Source of the DNA: Streptococcus oralis
Lineage (GTDB): Bacteria > Bacillota > Bacilli > Lactobacillales > Streptococcaceae
Assembly (NCBI GenBank): GCA_905370255.1
Contig: CAJPKC010000001.1
Coordinates: forward strand, 1-64,000
Length of the DNA: 64,000 nucleotides
Direction of reading: 5' to 3'
The notes beneath the pieces were generated by a model. The model was given only the letters and a program-made list of their open reading frames with translations. It had not been told where the DNA came from and searched no databases. Position 1 is the stretch's first letter, and each line of letters starts with the position of its first letter. Made by a program: the position numbers and the translations under genes. Positions 22,762 to 31,625 of this stretch are shown here, one piece after another.

Positions 22762-24420
22762 CTAGAACTCAGCGTTGAAGAGCTCCTTCAGCTTGTATAC
22801 AACGTCATCGCTATCCGCATTGATAGACACTGATTCGTTAATCTTAGAGATTCGTGTGAGTTCATCGAGATTGGCATTGTAACCGATTGTATTAACGGTG
22901 ATTCCAAGAGCTTGAATGATTTGAGCCGCACGATCGAAGTCGTATCCTTGGTTAGTTTTACCGTCGGACAATACGAAGATGACTGGTCGAGCATCAGGGT
23001 TTTTCTTCATTTCATCGAGAACCATTTGAACGGCTACGAGTAGACCGTTATAGGTTGCAGTGCCACCGTTTGGTGTGAGTCCTTTAATGGCTGATGTGAA
23101 GTATGCTTTTTGTGTGCTATCCATATCTTTGATTGGGACGTTAATCGTTACGTCATCGCTATATGAAACCAATCCAATTTTATTATCTTCGTTGATATAT
23201 TGGAGTGAATTCAATAGTGATTTCTTCAAGTTATTCATCGGTTCGCCAGCCATTGAGCCAGAAACGTCAGTTACGAAGACACCGACGATTGGACGGGCAG
23301 AGTTTTTGTTTTTCTTCCAAAGTTTCTGCATAGACATGAGCATGTTACCGTCCGTTGTTTGTTCTTTATAACTGTAGTCATTCAATTGGTTGAAACCGTA
23401 GTCTGTTGCTTTTTGTTGATTTTCGCTATTTTTAGCGAATTCGACAAAGCGCTTCAAGACTTCTTGTTTCTTAGCATCATTTGTTGTGGCATATACTGGT
23501 GAATCTTGACGGATGCCAAACGGTACATATTTGTAGTCTGCGAATTCAGGCGTGTTAATGTATGTTTGATATGAGATAGACAAGATGTCAGCTGTTCCGT
23601 TTTTAGCTGCTTCACGCAATTGAGCTGTATTGACGAATGTTGACGGAATATTTTGTTGGAGTTTTTGGAATTCCGTTTGAGCTTTATCGCTAATAGGGTT
23701 TGCTGAATCAAAACTGTAAAGGAATTGAGAAAGCAAACTCAAACCAGTTGATGAAGAATACGGGTTCGTGTAACCCAACAGTTTTCCGTTTTCGATTGCC
23801 TTAGAAACGTCTTGGATTGATACGTTTCCGTTTTTAGCGATATCTTTATAAACGGATTTCTTCATCAAGAGTCCTGACGTGTTTCCGAATAGTTTATCGG
23901 TAACTTCAGTTGTATCGAAACCGCGCGCGTTTAGGATGTAATCCCATTGTTTGTTTGATGGAGTATATCCGTCAGGCACGTGGTTCTTACTTGAGATGTA
24001 GTCAACAGCTGTTCCTGATGGGATGCTACGGATAGAAACACTGATAGTTTCACCGTCTAGCGATTGATGTTGGTTGTTGAAATCTTTTGCGATATCGTTT
24101 AAGATACCGTCTTTGCCTTTACCTGCTTTTTCAGAGGATACGAAGATTTCAATATTGACCTTACCGTCACCTTCAACGGTATATGGGTAAGCTTTATCGA
24201 TATCTGGCAACTCGGATGCTGTATCAAGTGATACGCTAGAGATGTCTTTCTTCAGTTTTGCTTTAATAGGGTCAATCTTTTTGTAATATGTAGCAACTTC
24301 TGTTTTAGCTTCATCTTTTGAAAGATTACCGTATTTTTGCTTGCCGTCTGACGAACAAGCGGTTAATAAAAGGGTCGTTGCTAAGAACGCGCCTGTTAGA
24401 ATTTTGTTAAAGGATTTCAT
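22762..24420 (-). CDS. vWA-domain lipoprotein of the TelA operon
   Basis: 552 aa. Lipobox LLLTACSS. N-terminal two thirds look like a substrate-binding-protein fold (KVNIEIFVSSEKAG, IRSIPSGTAVDYISS, LLGYTNPYSSSTGLSLL). C-terminal vWA domain about 365-552 with a complete MIDAS: FVTDVSGSM (DxSxS), GGTATYNG (Thr) and LSDGKTNQ (Asp). Probably binds metal and a protein partner on the cell surface. Follows the XpaC-like gene; vWA/XpaC/TelA operons occur in Firmicutes chromosomes and are linked to envelope stress and anion resistance. The last codons (AAG GAG CTC TTC) are GC-rich compared with the gene. Confidence 0.88.
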   Translation of the reverse strand: MKSFNKILTGAFLATTLLLTACSSDGKQKYGNLSKDEAKTEVATYYKKIDPIKAKLKKDISSVSLDTASELPDIDKAYPYTVEGDGKVNIEIFVSSEKAGKGKDGILNDIAKDFNNQHQSLDGETISVSIRSIPSGTAVDYISSKNHVPDGYTPSNKQWDYILNARGFDTTEVTDKLFGNTSGLLMKKSVYKDIAKNGNVSIQDVSKAIENGKLLGYTNPYSSSTGLSLLSQFLYSFDSANPISDKAQTEFQKLQQNIPSTFVNTAQLREAAKNGTADILSISYQTYINTPEFADYKYVPFGIRQDSPVYATTNDAKKQEVLKRFVEFAKNSENQQKATDYGFNQLNDYSYKEQTTDGNMLMSMQKLWKKNKNSARPIVGVFVTDVSGSMAGEPMNNLKKSLLNSLQYINEDNKIGLVSYSDDVTINVPIKDMDSTQKAYFTSAIKGLTPNGGTATYNGLLVAVQMVLDEMKKNPDARPVIFVLSDGKTNQGYDFDRAAQIIQALGITVNTIGYNANLDELTRISKINESVSINADSDDVVYKLKELFNAEF

Positions 24421-24434
24421 TTGGTTCCTTCTTT

Positions 24435-25118
24435 CTAAATAAGTTTCATAAGATCTTGGAGAGATTCGATAAGGTTTTTCAGATCAACTTCAGTCGATGG
24501 TGTTTTCACATCGAGATAATTGATAGCTTCTGTGATAAGCTTATTCGCATCTTTTAATACTTTATCGTTGTCTGCCAATTTCTTTTCAATAACGTCGGCT
24601 TCTTCAGCGATGACGAGTCGACGGTAGATCGATTTAGCGTCTTGTAACAGTCGAATCTGGATTGATTGCAATTCATTTGCGATATCTTGAATGACTGGCA
24701 AATCGTTGTTTTCGACGATTTCGATGAAGTCGTCTTGCAACGTTTCTGCGCTTTTCATTTGATGGATCATTCGAATAGCGTAATCTTTATAAGTTGGGTC
24801 TAATTCAGATTGAATTGTTTTGAGTTTTTGAATAGTTGACGCTTGATCGTATAAAGGGTTAGTGATTTTATTATGTTTATCATCTTCGATGGCTTTATGC
24901 TGAGCTCTAGTTGTGCGATATGCTTCGATACCTGCATAACCTAGACCAATAGCAGAAATTCCAGATAAGCCTTTAGCCATTACGAGGAATGACTTAAATG
25001 AGCGAATTCCGGAATTGATGATTATTTGGTCTCGAGCCATATTTACACCGAAGATGAGGACTAGAGACAAGAGGAATAGTCCGCCTGCAATAGCCCCGAC
25101 GATCTTCGTTTTTTGCAT
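24435..25118 (-). CDS. XpaC-like membrane protein, 227 aa
   Basis: Two N-terminal membrane helices (about 7-27 and 42-62), then about 160 residues of helical cytoplasmic domain with EAYRTTRAQHKAI and a long coiled-coil region. Position between TelA and the vWA lipoprotein fits the XpaC (so-called 5-bromo-4-chloroindolyl phosphate hydrolysis) family that accompanies telA. Sequence recognition alone is moderate; context raises it. Confidence 0.6.
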   Translation of the reverse strand: MQKTKIVGAIAGGLFLLSLVLIFGVNMARDQIIINSGIRSFKSFLVMAKGLSGISAIGLGYAGIEAYRTTRAQHKAIEDDKHNKITNPLYDQASTIQKLKTIQSELDPTYKDYAIRMIHQMKSAETLQDDFIEIVENNDLPVIQDIANELQSIQIRLLQDAKSIYRRLVIAEEADVIEKKLADNDKVLKDANKLITEAINYLDVKTPSTEVDLKNLIESLQDLMKLI

Positions 25119-25120
25119 AA

Positions 25121-25372
25121 TTAGCTTCCTTTGTGGTATTTTCTACGTGACGTGTCTTGCTTTACATCTGTTTTCTTTTGAGAACGGATGCGATTTTTGA
25201 CACGTTCACGGTTAATTCGGTCTTTGAACGATTCGATTCGAGGTTCGATGCGTTTTGTGTATTGATCGCTACCTGTTTCAATAGCGGCGTCGACCCAGGT
25301 CTTACCTGCGTGGAGTAAGTTTTTGGTTGCTTCTTTAAAACTATTCTTGTTGGTTTCTTTTGAGTTGTTCAT
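25121..25372 (-). CDS. Small basic protein, 83 aa
   Basis: ATG 25372 overlaps the TelA stop by 1 bp. Highly basic (RIEPRIESFKDRINRERVKNRIRSQKK), no membrane segment; may bind TelA, membrane or nucleic acid. Not recognised. Translationally coupled inside the telA operon. Confidence 0.55.
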   Translation of the reverse strand: MNNSKETNKNSFKEATKNLLHAGKTWVDAAIETGSDQYTKRIEPRIESFKDRINRERVKNRIRSQKKTDVKQDTSRRKYHKGS

Positions 25373-26541
25373 TATTTTACCTCGTTTTGGCGACTAATTG
25401 TAGTTGCCAATTGTAGTTTGATTTCGTTACGCAATTCGTCGATACGAGCATTGGCTTTTTGTCGATATTCGTGACCTTTAGCGCGAGCGTCGTCGATGTC
25501 TTTAAGACTTTGAACGATGTTTTGTGTCGCACTTTCAAGAGTCGCGATGTCGATGGACGCTGTTTCTGCGTGTTCGGATGTTTCTTTAACGGTCTTCGCT
25601 AATGATTCACTTGCGTTTTTGATTGCGAGGTTGGTACGTTCTGTGAAGACTTTATCTGCTTCAAAGGCTTTCTTAGAGTTTTCACCGTAGAATGTCACGA
25701 GCATTGTTTGCGACCAAGCAGGAATGAGGATGCCTTTAGAACGTTGAATCTTTTGAATGAGCGCAAGGTTTGCATTCGTCAAGGTGGTTAACTGAATTGC
25801 AAGGTTTTGCGAAAGAGACATCTGTGCATTCAAATCGTGAACTTGTTTTTCAAAGAGGTTGACTGCATTCTTGTATTCGTTGAGTGCATTTACATCATTT
25901 TGATCGCCACTTTTAGCTTTTTCTTCAAGTTGAGGGATTTCGACTTCTTCAGCTTCTTTTAGTTTTTGAAGACCTGCTTCAACATAAACAGATAAGCGTT
26001 GATAGTTTTCGAGGTTTGCCGCTTTCATATCGTTCATGTCTTTGTTGTTCTTGATGAGTGTTAATTGTTGTTGCTCAAGAACGCCCATAACACGATCGAT
26101 ATTTGCTTGAACGGATTCGTAACGGATTTGAAGCGCTTTTGCTTTATTTCCGAGAGACTTAATCATTCCGAAGATGCCTTTTACGTCTGACGGTCCGTCT
26201 GTTGTCAAGTCGACGGCTAGTTTTGCGAGCATGTCGCCCGTTTCGCCTCCGTCTTTGGCACGGACTTGTAATAGCGCCTTATTTGAAAGTGTCATCAACG
26301 AGTTAGCGTCTTCAACGCCATAGGTGACAATTAAAGTTCCGTCTTTGAGGTCGATTGCGTTTTTCACTCCAGCGATAACACTTTCTTGTTCAGATGTGCG
26401 TTCAATCGGTGCGAAGGTTTCTTCGGTGACTTCTTCTAAGAGTTTTGCTTCTTGTTTTTGTTCTTTTTCGATTTGGGCGATTTGTTCTTCTGAGAGACCA
26501 GGGGTCGCGACTAACTTATCGCCTACAGTAAATCCTGTCAT
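25372..26541 (-). CDS. telA: TelA/YaaN family toxic-anion-resistance protein
   Basis: 389 aa. Typical TelA layout: acidic start, then all-helical core with SLGNKAKALQIRYESVQANIDRVMGVLEQQQLTLIKNN (key helix), the PQLEEKAKSG segment, and LTTLTNANLALIQKIQRSKGILIPAWSQTM. Cytoplasmic, associated with tellurite and bacteriocin resistance and envelope stress; biochemical role not established. First gene of the operon with the basic protein, XpaC-like protein and vWA lipoprotein. Its RBS AGAAAGG is unusually far (about 30 nt) from ATG, with a hairpin between. Confidence 0.92.
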   Translation of the reverse strand: MTGFTVGDKLVATPGLSEEQIAQIEKEQKQEAKLLEEVTEETFAPIERTSEQESVIAGVKNAIDLKDGTLIVTYGVEDANSLMTLSNKALLQVRAKDGGETGDMLAKLAVDLTTDGPSDVKGIFGMIKSLGNKAKALQIRYESVQANIDRVMGVLEQQQLTLIKNNKDMNDMKAANLENYQRLSVYVEAGLQKLKEAEEVEIPQLEEKAKSGDQNDVNALNEYKNAVNLFEKQVHDLNAQMSLSQNLAIQLTTLTNANLALIQKIQRSKGILIPAWSQTMLVTFYGENSKKAFEADKVFTERTNLAIKNASESLAKTVKETSEHAETASIDIATLESATQNIVQSLKDIDDARAKGHEYRQKANARIDELRNEIKLQLATTISRQNEVK

Positions 26542-26551
26542 TTTTTTTTCT

Positions 26552-26600
26552 ATTTCTTGATAGATATCAAGCCTTTCTTTTAATGGTTGATACGATTATA
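26552..26600 (-). promoter_or_regulatory. telA promoter and leader hairpin
   Basis: Minus strand extended -10 TGC-TATAAT (plus 26595-26600). Downstream, RBS AGAAAGG is followed by the inverted repeat CTTGATA-TC-TATCAAG (plus 26555-26571) and an A-rich stretch before ATG. Folding of the 16-nt hairpin would bring the RBS closer to the start; a regulator could exploit this. Confidence 0.6.
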
Positions 26601-26663
26601 GCATATTGTTTTGAAAAATGCTCATTTTTAGTGCGGTTTTGCATTATTTCGATGCATATTCTT

Positions 26664-26972
26664 TTACAAGTTACCTATCAGTAGCAAGATAACGCCAATC
26701 GCTATATTGATAACGGTTGCGATGTAAACGATTAGAGATAAGCCGTGTGTGAAATCTGTGATTTGTTGCAATCTACGACGTTTTTCTTTTGTATCGGTTC
26801 GCGATAGAGTATTCGCGCCAAATGCAATTACAGCGACTATCATCATACCGACAGCTGCGATATAACTCCAAGGTGATCGCAGTAGTGCAAAAATTAAGAT
26901 TCCGCACAAGATGCCATCGATCGAAGATAGACTATCGTAGTTTTTTAGAAATTTCTTAATTTTATCTCGCAT
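26664..26972 (-). CDS. Membrane protein, 102 aa
   Basis: ATG 26972 overlaps the upstream stop (TGATG) with GGTGAGGAA as RBS. About three membrane helices (FALLRSPWSYIAAVGMMIVAVIAF, then two near the end). Not recognised; coupled to 26972-27262. Confidence 0.6.
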   Translation of the reverse strand: MRDKIKKFLKNYDSLSSIDGILCGILIFALLRSPWSYIAAVGMMIVAVIAFGANTLSRTDTKEKRRRLQQITDFTHGLSLIVYIATVINIAIGVILLLIGNL

Positions 26973-27262
26973 CACAATTCCTCACCTAGTGCTACAAGTT
27001 CACGTTGAAGTGATTCGATTTGGATGCTCGTTGCGAGTTTCGTATGCATAGATTGCATGACAGAAGCTGTTGCTAGGATGTTCAACTCCTTTGCTTTTGC
27101 GAGGATTTGTTTGTAGATTTCTGATTTGGTTGAACTGTTCTTGAGCATCGGTACGATTTCTTTCTCAAGTTGATGTTCTGTAGAAATAATCTTTTCAGCA
27201 TGATAAACAGTGAGCGTTGTCAGTTTACGCAAGAGTGATTTAATGTTTTTGTGTTTCGACAT
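26972..27262 (-). CDS. Hypothetical helical protein, 96 aa
   Basis: All-helical, no membrane segment (HAEKIISTEHQLEKEIVPMLKN). ATG 27262 behind GAAAGGAAAAAC. Coupled to the downstream membrane protein; may be its cytoplasmic partner. Confidence 0.55.
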   Translation of the reverse strand: MSKHKNIKSLLRKLTTLTVYHAEKIISTEHQLEKEIVPMLKNSSTKSEIYKQILAKAKELNILATASVMQSMHTKLATSIQIESLQRELVALGEEL

Positions 27263-27274
27263 AGTTTTTCCTTT

Positions 27275-28039
27275 CTATTTGTTTTTAATTAAGTTTTTCA
27301 GCTCGTCGACGGAAATAGGTGAATCATTATGATAGGTGTCAATTAGTGCTTGTTTTAATACTTCGAAAATAGCAGGAATAACGATTAGTTCAAATTCATT
27401 CACCCAATCGAACCATTTTGGATCGAGTTCGCCTGCGAGACAGTTGATATGGAATTGACGAGCGTACACAACTTTTGTAGTTTTGCTAAAGATTGTAGGT
27501 TGTTTCTTAAATTCCCATTTTTCAAGTTTAACGTTATCTGTGACTAACGCAAGTGACTTTTTAGGTTGGGGTTGTGGCGTGAGACCATGGCTTTTATATT
27601 TAAAGCCGTCATATTGTTTTGGATCACGTTTATAACTCAAATAATCACATTTGATTAGATAATCTTCGCGGATATCACGTGGCGTCATGTAAACAACGGG
27701 GTTTTCGATGATTTTTAATTTATAACCGGTTTCGTTGATAATGTCTGCGAGATATTTGCCGTTAATTTTGACAGCATTGATATAGTCGTCAACGAATTCT
27801 TTTGCCATTTCTCGATAGAAACTATCGGTGTTTTCGATATAGATGTTTTGAGTTGCTTCGCTATATTCTAAGTCGAAATCGAATAATCTACGAAACGGCA
27901 TGACGATATCGATTTCAAGTTTACCACTAAAGAATCGTCCGTAACTCAATGGAGTCGGTTTCAAACGACTAGACATTTTGTTAATAAAGTAATTTTTAAG
28001 AATTTCGAGTTCTCGTTTTGAGAATTGATTATCCGACAT
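27275..28039 (-). CDS. Hypothetical protein, 254 aa
   Basis: ATG 28039 behind AGAAAGGAAT. No membrane segment, no known motif. Lys/Tyr/Phe-rich with YLADIINETGYKLKIIENPVVYMTPRDIRED in the middle. Not recognised. In the leftward operon from 29500 to 26664. Confidence 0.55.
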   Translation of the reverse strand: MSDNQFSKRELEILKNYFINKMSSRLKPTPLSYGRFFSGKLEIDIVMPFRRLFDFDLEYSEATQNIYIENTDSFYREMAKEFVDDYINAVKINGKYLADIINETGYKLKIIENPVVYMTPRDIREDYLIKCDYLSYKRDPKQYDGFKYKSHGLTPQPQPKKSLALVTDNVKLEKWEFKKQPTIFSKTTKVVYARQFHINCLAGELDPKWFDWVNEFELIVIPAIFEVLKQALIDTYHNDSPISVDELKNLIKNK

Positions 28040-28041
28040 AG

Positions 28042-28242
28042 TTATTCCTTTCTACTTGAATTGATCCATTTTGTTCGATGCTTTCCGTTTAGGAAAAGTA
28101 TGACGGACGTGGACATTTTTGATAAAACGGTCTGTTCGGCATAGTATTGCGCGTCGGGGTGCACGATTTCGTTTTTATTGTAGGCTTTTGTTGCTTGTTC
28201 GACGTCGTTACGTCTTCCGAAGCCAAATGTGAGTAGTGACAT
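28042..28242 (-). CDS. Small hypothetical protein, 66 aa
   Basis: ATG 28242 behind AGAAAGGCAC; stop overlaps the RBS of the next gene. MSLLTFGFGRRNDVEQATKAYNKNE..., no membrane helix. Not recognised. Confidence 0.5.
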   Translation of the reverse strand: MSLLTFGFGRRNDVEQATKAYNKNEIVHPDAQYYAEQTVLSKMSTSVILFLNGKHRTKWINSSRKE

Positions 28243-28254
28243 GTTAGTGCCTTT

Positions 28255-29025
28255 CTATTTATTCAATAGTTGATCGACATCTTTTTGGTTTTTGCGATCT
28301 TGTTCGTCTTGTTGAGCATCTTTCATTTTATCAGGTTCGACATCGGCGATGACTTCGAGATAGAGTTCTTTGAATTCGAACTTTCTTGATTTATGATAAG
28401 CTGTTTCTGTTAGAGATCCATCACGCGTTTCAATTTTCGTGATCTTATATGAAGCGTAATCGGGATATTTCTTTGCGTTTTCTGTTTTTGTGATGTGAAT
28501 ATTTTCTTTTAGTAATCTAGCGTTTACTTTGGTTTCAGAGTTGCTTTTATATCCGATTAAGTCGCCATAGACAAGATCATCGTCACTCATTGAATCTTGA
28601 ACGTCATGATCTTTGAACTTATTTGTAGAGAGTTCATATACAAAAGGGTAGTTGATGTATTCGAAACGCCAATTCACGTTTGAATCATTTGTGTAGAGTT
28701 GCTTTTTGGTTGGTTTGATTACGATATTTGAATCGTGTTCCTGTGTAAACGAAGGAGTGATTTTTGGTAAGAAAGACGCCCCTCCTAAAAGTAAAAGTGA
28801 TAAAAGGCAAAATATCCAGTTTGTTGTGATTAAAATGCTGCGTAGAGGTTTTACTTTTTCGAATAGTAGGTAGATGATGTAAGTTCCGAATATAGCGGTG
28901 AAGATGATGGAGACGAAGTTATAAATAGGTATAAGCGAATAATCATTTGGTTCAGGCAATACCCGAAGGGCTACGTCAATGATCATCGTGTAAAAGTCTA
29001 AAATTCCTTGTAAAATAGTCGCCAT
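28255..29025 (-). CDS. Membrane protein, 256 aa
   Basis: Start at ATG 29025, 7 nt after GGAGG; a GTG at 29031 is in the RBS. Three hydrophobic segments in the first 100 residues (about 35-57, 62-85 region), then a ~150-residue soluble domain (KPTKKQLYTNDSNVNWRFEYINYPF...) and an acidic Gln/Asp tail. Soluble part probably extracytoplasmic. Function unknown. Confidence 0.6.
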   Translation of the reverse strand: MATILQGILDFYTMIIDVALRVLPEPNDYSLIPIYNFVSIIFTAIFGTYIIYLLFEKVKPLRSILITTNWIFCLLSLLLLGGASFLPKITPSFTQEHDSNIVIKPTKKQLYTNDSNVNWRFEYINYPFVYELSTNKFKDHDVQDSMSDDDLVYGDLIGYKSNSETKVNARLLKENIHITKTENAKKYPDYASYKITKIETRDGSLTETAYHKSRKFEFKELYLEVIADVEPDKMKDAQQDEQDRKNQKDVDQLLNK

Positions 29026-29027
29026 AA

Positions 29028-29366
29028 TCACGCCTCCGTCTTATAAGCACCACTTGCGAGTTGTTCGTTGATGTAATCGGTACAGTCATCTAAATATTCA
29101 ATGTTAAACTGTAGCGTATCGAACGATTTCGATTCAAGTACGCAATCGCGAAGAATTTTTTCAATATCTGAATAAGTGAATTCTGATGCGAGTGGCAAAT
29201 CTTCAACGAGTTCGTCTAAGTCTTCGACAAATTGTGCTGTGACTTCAACTCCGAATTCGTATTCGATTAAGTGCAAGAGATATTCGACAACGTCGAAACG
29301 TCGTTCGTTCTTGAATTCGATACCGTTGATTGTTGCCAAGAATGATTGGATTCGTTTAATTTCCAT
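29028..29366 (-). CDS. Hypothetical acidic protein, 112 aa
   Basis: ATG 29366 behind AAAGGAAC. Acidic, helical, no membrane segment (VEYLLHLIEYEFGVEVTAQFVEDLDELVED). Not recognised. Its stop overlaps the start region of the membrane protein gene. Confidence 0.55.
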   Translation of the reverse strand: MEIKRIQSFLATINGIEFKNERRFDVVEYLLHLIEYEFGVEVTAQFVEDLDELVEDLPLASEFTYSDIEKILRDCVLESKSFDTLQFNIEYLDDCTDYINEQLASGAYKTEA

Positions 29367-29389
29367 AACAATAGTTCCTTTACAGTTAG

Positions 29390-29500
29390 TTAGTTTTGTC
29401 CACGTAATTTTAGTTTAACGTGAGTGATAAGTCCTGAACGAGTTCGTTTAATGCTTCGATGAACTTTTTTAGTGCCTTTATATTGAATTTGGATTCTCAT
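29390..29500 (-). CDS. Very small basic protein, 36 aa
   Basis: ATG 29500 with AAAGGGAAT 8 nt upstream; MRIQIQYKGTKKVHRSIKRTRSG... ending LKLRGQN, TAA 29390. Strongly basic beta-strand pattern. Good start signals and tight spacing to the next gene support it. Confidence 0.5.
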   Translation of the reverse strand: MRIQIQYKGTKKVHRSIKRTRSGLITHVKLKLRGQN

Positions 29501-29524
29501 AATAATATTCCCTTTATAATTTAT

Positions 29525-29562
29525 TCAATAAAAAAAGGACTAGAGCTCAGTGCTCTAGCCCT
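29525..29562 (-). terminator. Terminator after the primase-helicase gene
   Basis: Minus strand GGGCTAGAGC-ACTGA-GCTCTAGTCC then TTTTTTT. Confidence 0.9.
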
Positions 29563-29675
29563 TAATAGGAGTTTCATGACCATGCAATTTGCAATTCGCA
29601 AAACGTTGTATCATTGCGCGTACGATGTACGCATAATAGAACATGGATGCCGGTTTAGCCGGCATCTTTTTAGGT
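29563..29675 (+). other. Gap with short plus-strand ORF and hairpin
   Basis: TAGGAGTTTC-ATG (29573) could start a 34-codon plus-strand ORF (MTMQFAIRKTLYHCAYDVR...), ending inside ATGCCGG-TTTA-GCCGGCAT-CTTTTT (29648-29668), a plus-strand terminator. No promoter is obvious. It may be a small convergent transcript acting on the primase mRNA end. Confidence 0.3.
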
Positions 29676-31379
29676 TTTGACGATGCCTCTTGCAGATGTT
29701 GGTCGTTTGAATGCTCGTCGTTTTTCGGGATCAGAGCCTTTATAATCAGGATTCATAAATCGGACAAGATTGTACTCTGTGATTAAGGGCTCGTCCTTAT
29801 CCATTGAAGAGCCAACATAAATTGGACTCATACAGGTTTCTCGATTTGCTTTAAACTCCCATGTGTCATTTTGACGCAAGTGGTTTTGCAAATGTTGGAG
29901 AAAAACTTTCTTTGAAAAGGCAGACTTTTTGTCACCGTTGTGTTCTTGAGAGTACCATTCGCAATAAAGATCGTATAAAAAGGCAGGTGGTAGAATATCC
30001 CACTGGAAGCGATTGTTAAATTCGTTCCAAAATTCAATAGCAGAGTTGTTATCCTCCTTATATTGATCTAGTGCGACATTCGAAGCATTCGGCGTGATAA
30101 ACTCGGAGAATGGATCTAATTCGAGTGCTCGTTTCAAGACATATTCAAGAACTTCTGTACGATACATATAATCATGTTTAATATATGGACGCTCACCATT
30201 ATTCGTAAACGAATAACTAAATGGGACGATAATCAAACGTCGATAAAAAGAGTCTGATTTATCGCGCGTCTTAGGGAGCCCGTTGAGCATTTGAATATTA
30301 ATAGCTTTTACTTGTACAGCTATTGGTTTTTCAAATTTACGGTTAATTAGAATATCGTCGCCTGTGATAACAGCTTTAAAATCTTGAACTGAATCTAAAT
30401 AGACATCAACCGGGTTTTCGTCAGCAATATTAAGCGTCTTTCCTAACAGTTGTTCTTTCATATATTCATGTTTGAACGCTGGAATAGGAAGTGACGAATA
30501 GTTGTCGACACCTACGAGGTTCTTTAACAATTGACCGTACGTACCTTTACCGTTATTGCCGACAGATGAGTAGAAGAATATGGCTTTTGCGTTTACTTGT
30601 TTTGGATTGATAACGCTTGCGATAATCTGCCAGAACAGGGTGTTAATTTCATGGTCAACTTTTCCGACAAGACCGCCTGATAAGTCTTCTAACCATGATT
30701 CAACATCCCAGTCTGTCCCATCATCGTCATTATGAAGAATAACGTTTGATGCTTGAGGATTGTAGTTAGTTGCAATCTTTGTTGTTGTGACGTGTTCGGG
30801 TGTGAACGGTTCAAGTGTTTTTGTCTTTTTATTATAGAGTCCATTTCCTACAGCAATACGGTACGGATCATTTGTTTCAGTGGTACGCTGAGCATTAATA
30901 CCGATGATACGCATACAAGTTTCGTATTGTGTCTTTGATGTTGAGGGATTGAACTTATAAATAATAGATTCAATTAGATGATTGTCGTATTGATAGGTTC
31001 CTTCACGTGGTCCTACGTGGTTGTATACAGCTAAGTCGTACTTTTTTGTGTTTTGTGTAAGTGACAGCTGAACCATTGGGATAAATGCGTGAATGATGAG
31101 TGCGATTTCATCTAAGTCGAATTTAAAGAGGCGACCTCGTGTTAAGTCTGGTTGTTTTCCGATACGAACTGCTTCATTAGTGATATGAATTTTACGAAGA
31201 TGATTCGCTAACGATACAAAGAATTTTAAAATATCGTCTTCTGTTTCAACTAGTACGGGGTCATTATATTCATCGCGCAGGCAGTGAATGGTATCGAAAA
31301 TGTAGGGGTTGAGATTACTATTGTAGTCTGAAGAACAACGATCGAGAAAGTCTGTATTTAATTGTAAATAGTTAGACAT
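29670..31379 (-). CDS. P4/D5-type primase-helicase
   Basis: 569 aa; ATG 31379 behind AAAGGTCTTC. C-terminal SF3 helicase: Walker A SVGNNGKGTYGQLL near residue 270, Walker B-like LNIADENPVD, sensor region INIQMLNGLPKTRDKSDSFYRRLIIVPFSYSF, and the D5 C-terminal helical domain. The N-terminal ~200 residues correspond to D5_N/primase-linked region without a visible full primase active site. It would open and help prime DNA at the adjacent putative origin. Phage and plasmid P4-type proteins are often 500-800 aa, so the length fits a short form. Confidence 0.88.
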   Translation of the reverse strand: MSNYLQLNTDFLDRCSSDYNSNLNPYIFDTIHCLRDEYNDPVLVETEDDILKFFVSLANHLRKIHITNEAVRIGKQPDLTRGRLFKFDLDEIALIIHAFIPMVQLSLTQNTKKYDLAVYNHVGPREGTYQYDNHLIESIIYKFNPSTSKTQYETCMRIIGINAQRTTETNDPYRIAVGNGLYNKKTKTLEPFTPEHVTTTKIATNYNPQASNVILHNDDDGTDWDVESWLEDLSGGLVGKVDHEINTLFWQIIASVINPKQVNAKAIFFYSSVGNNGKGTYGQLLKNLVGVDNYSSLPIPAFKHEYMKEQLLGKTLNIADENPVDVYLDSVQDFKAVITGDDILINRKFEKPIAVQVKAINIQMLNGLPKTRDKSDSFYRRLIIVPFSYSFTNNGERPYIKHDYMYRTEVLEYVLKRALELDPFSEFITPNASNVALDQYKEDNNSAIEFWNEFNNRFQWDILPPAFLYDLYCEWYSQEHNGDKKSAFSKKVFLQHLQNHLRQNDTWEFKANRETCMSPIYVGSSMDKDEPLITEYNLVRFMNPDYKGSDPEKRRAFKRPTSARGIVKT

Positions 31380-31391
31380 AGAAGACCTTTC

Positions 31392-31535
31392 TTATTTTTG
31401 TTGTTCAAGCCACTCCACTAGTAAATTTCGACCGAGACCGCTAAGCGTGATACGCTTGATATTTGCTTTTTCAGTTAATTCTTGTTTTAGTTCAGCGTCA
31501 ACGGTAATGACGATTCGTTCAGTTTTATTTTGCAT
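31392..31535 (-). CDS. Small ribbon-helix-helix protein, 47 aa
   Basis: MQNKTERIVITVDAELKQEL... ending LLVEWLEQQK: a short beta strand (RIVITVDAELKQEL) followed by two helices (GLGRNLLVEWL), the CopG/Arc-like pattern. Probably represses its own operon, which continues into the primase-helicase. The RBS AGAAAGGG is about 36 nt upstream of ATG 31535, so initiation is unusual. A copy-number or replication control role is inferred from position. Confidence 0.65.
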   Translation of the reverse strand: MQNKTERIVITVDAELKQELTEKANIKRITLSGLGRNLLVEWLEQQK

Positions 31536-31553
31536 TTTGTAATAGATATTTAC

Positions 31554-31625
31554 GTTCGGGATATCGAACGCCCTTTCTGTTTAATTGTGTAAATATATTA
31601 TACATCTATTGTGATAATTTGTCAA
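31554..31625 (-). promoter_or_regulatory. Promoter and operator-like palindrome of the replication operon
   Basis: Minus strand TTGACA (plus 31620-31625), 17 bp, TATAAT (31597-31602). Downstream inverted repeat GTTCG-GGATAT-CGAAC (31554-31569) is a candidate RHH operator. It is the only native gene here with a full TTGACA. Confidence 0.8.

Noticed and set aside
29573..29677. Plus-strand 34-codon ORF as a firm gene
   Set aside because: It has a plausible RBS but no promoter and overlaps the primase end; listed only as a gap note.
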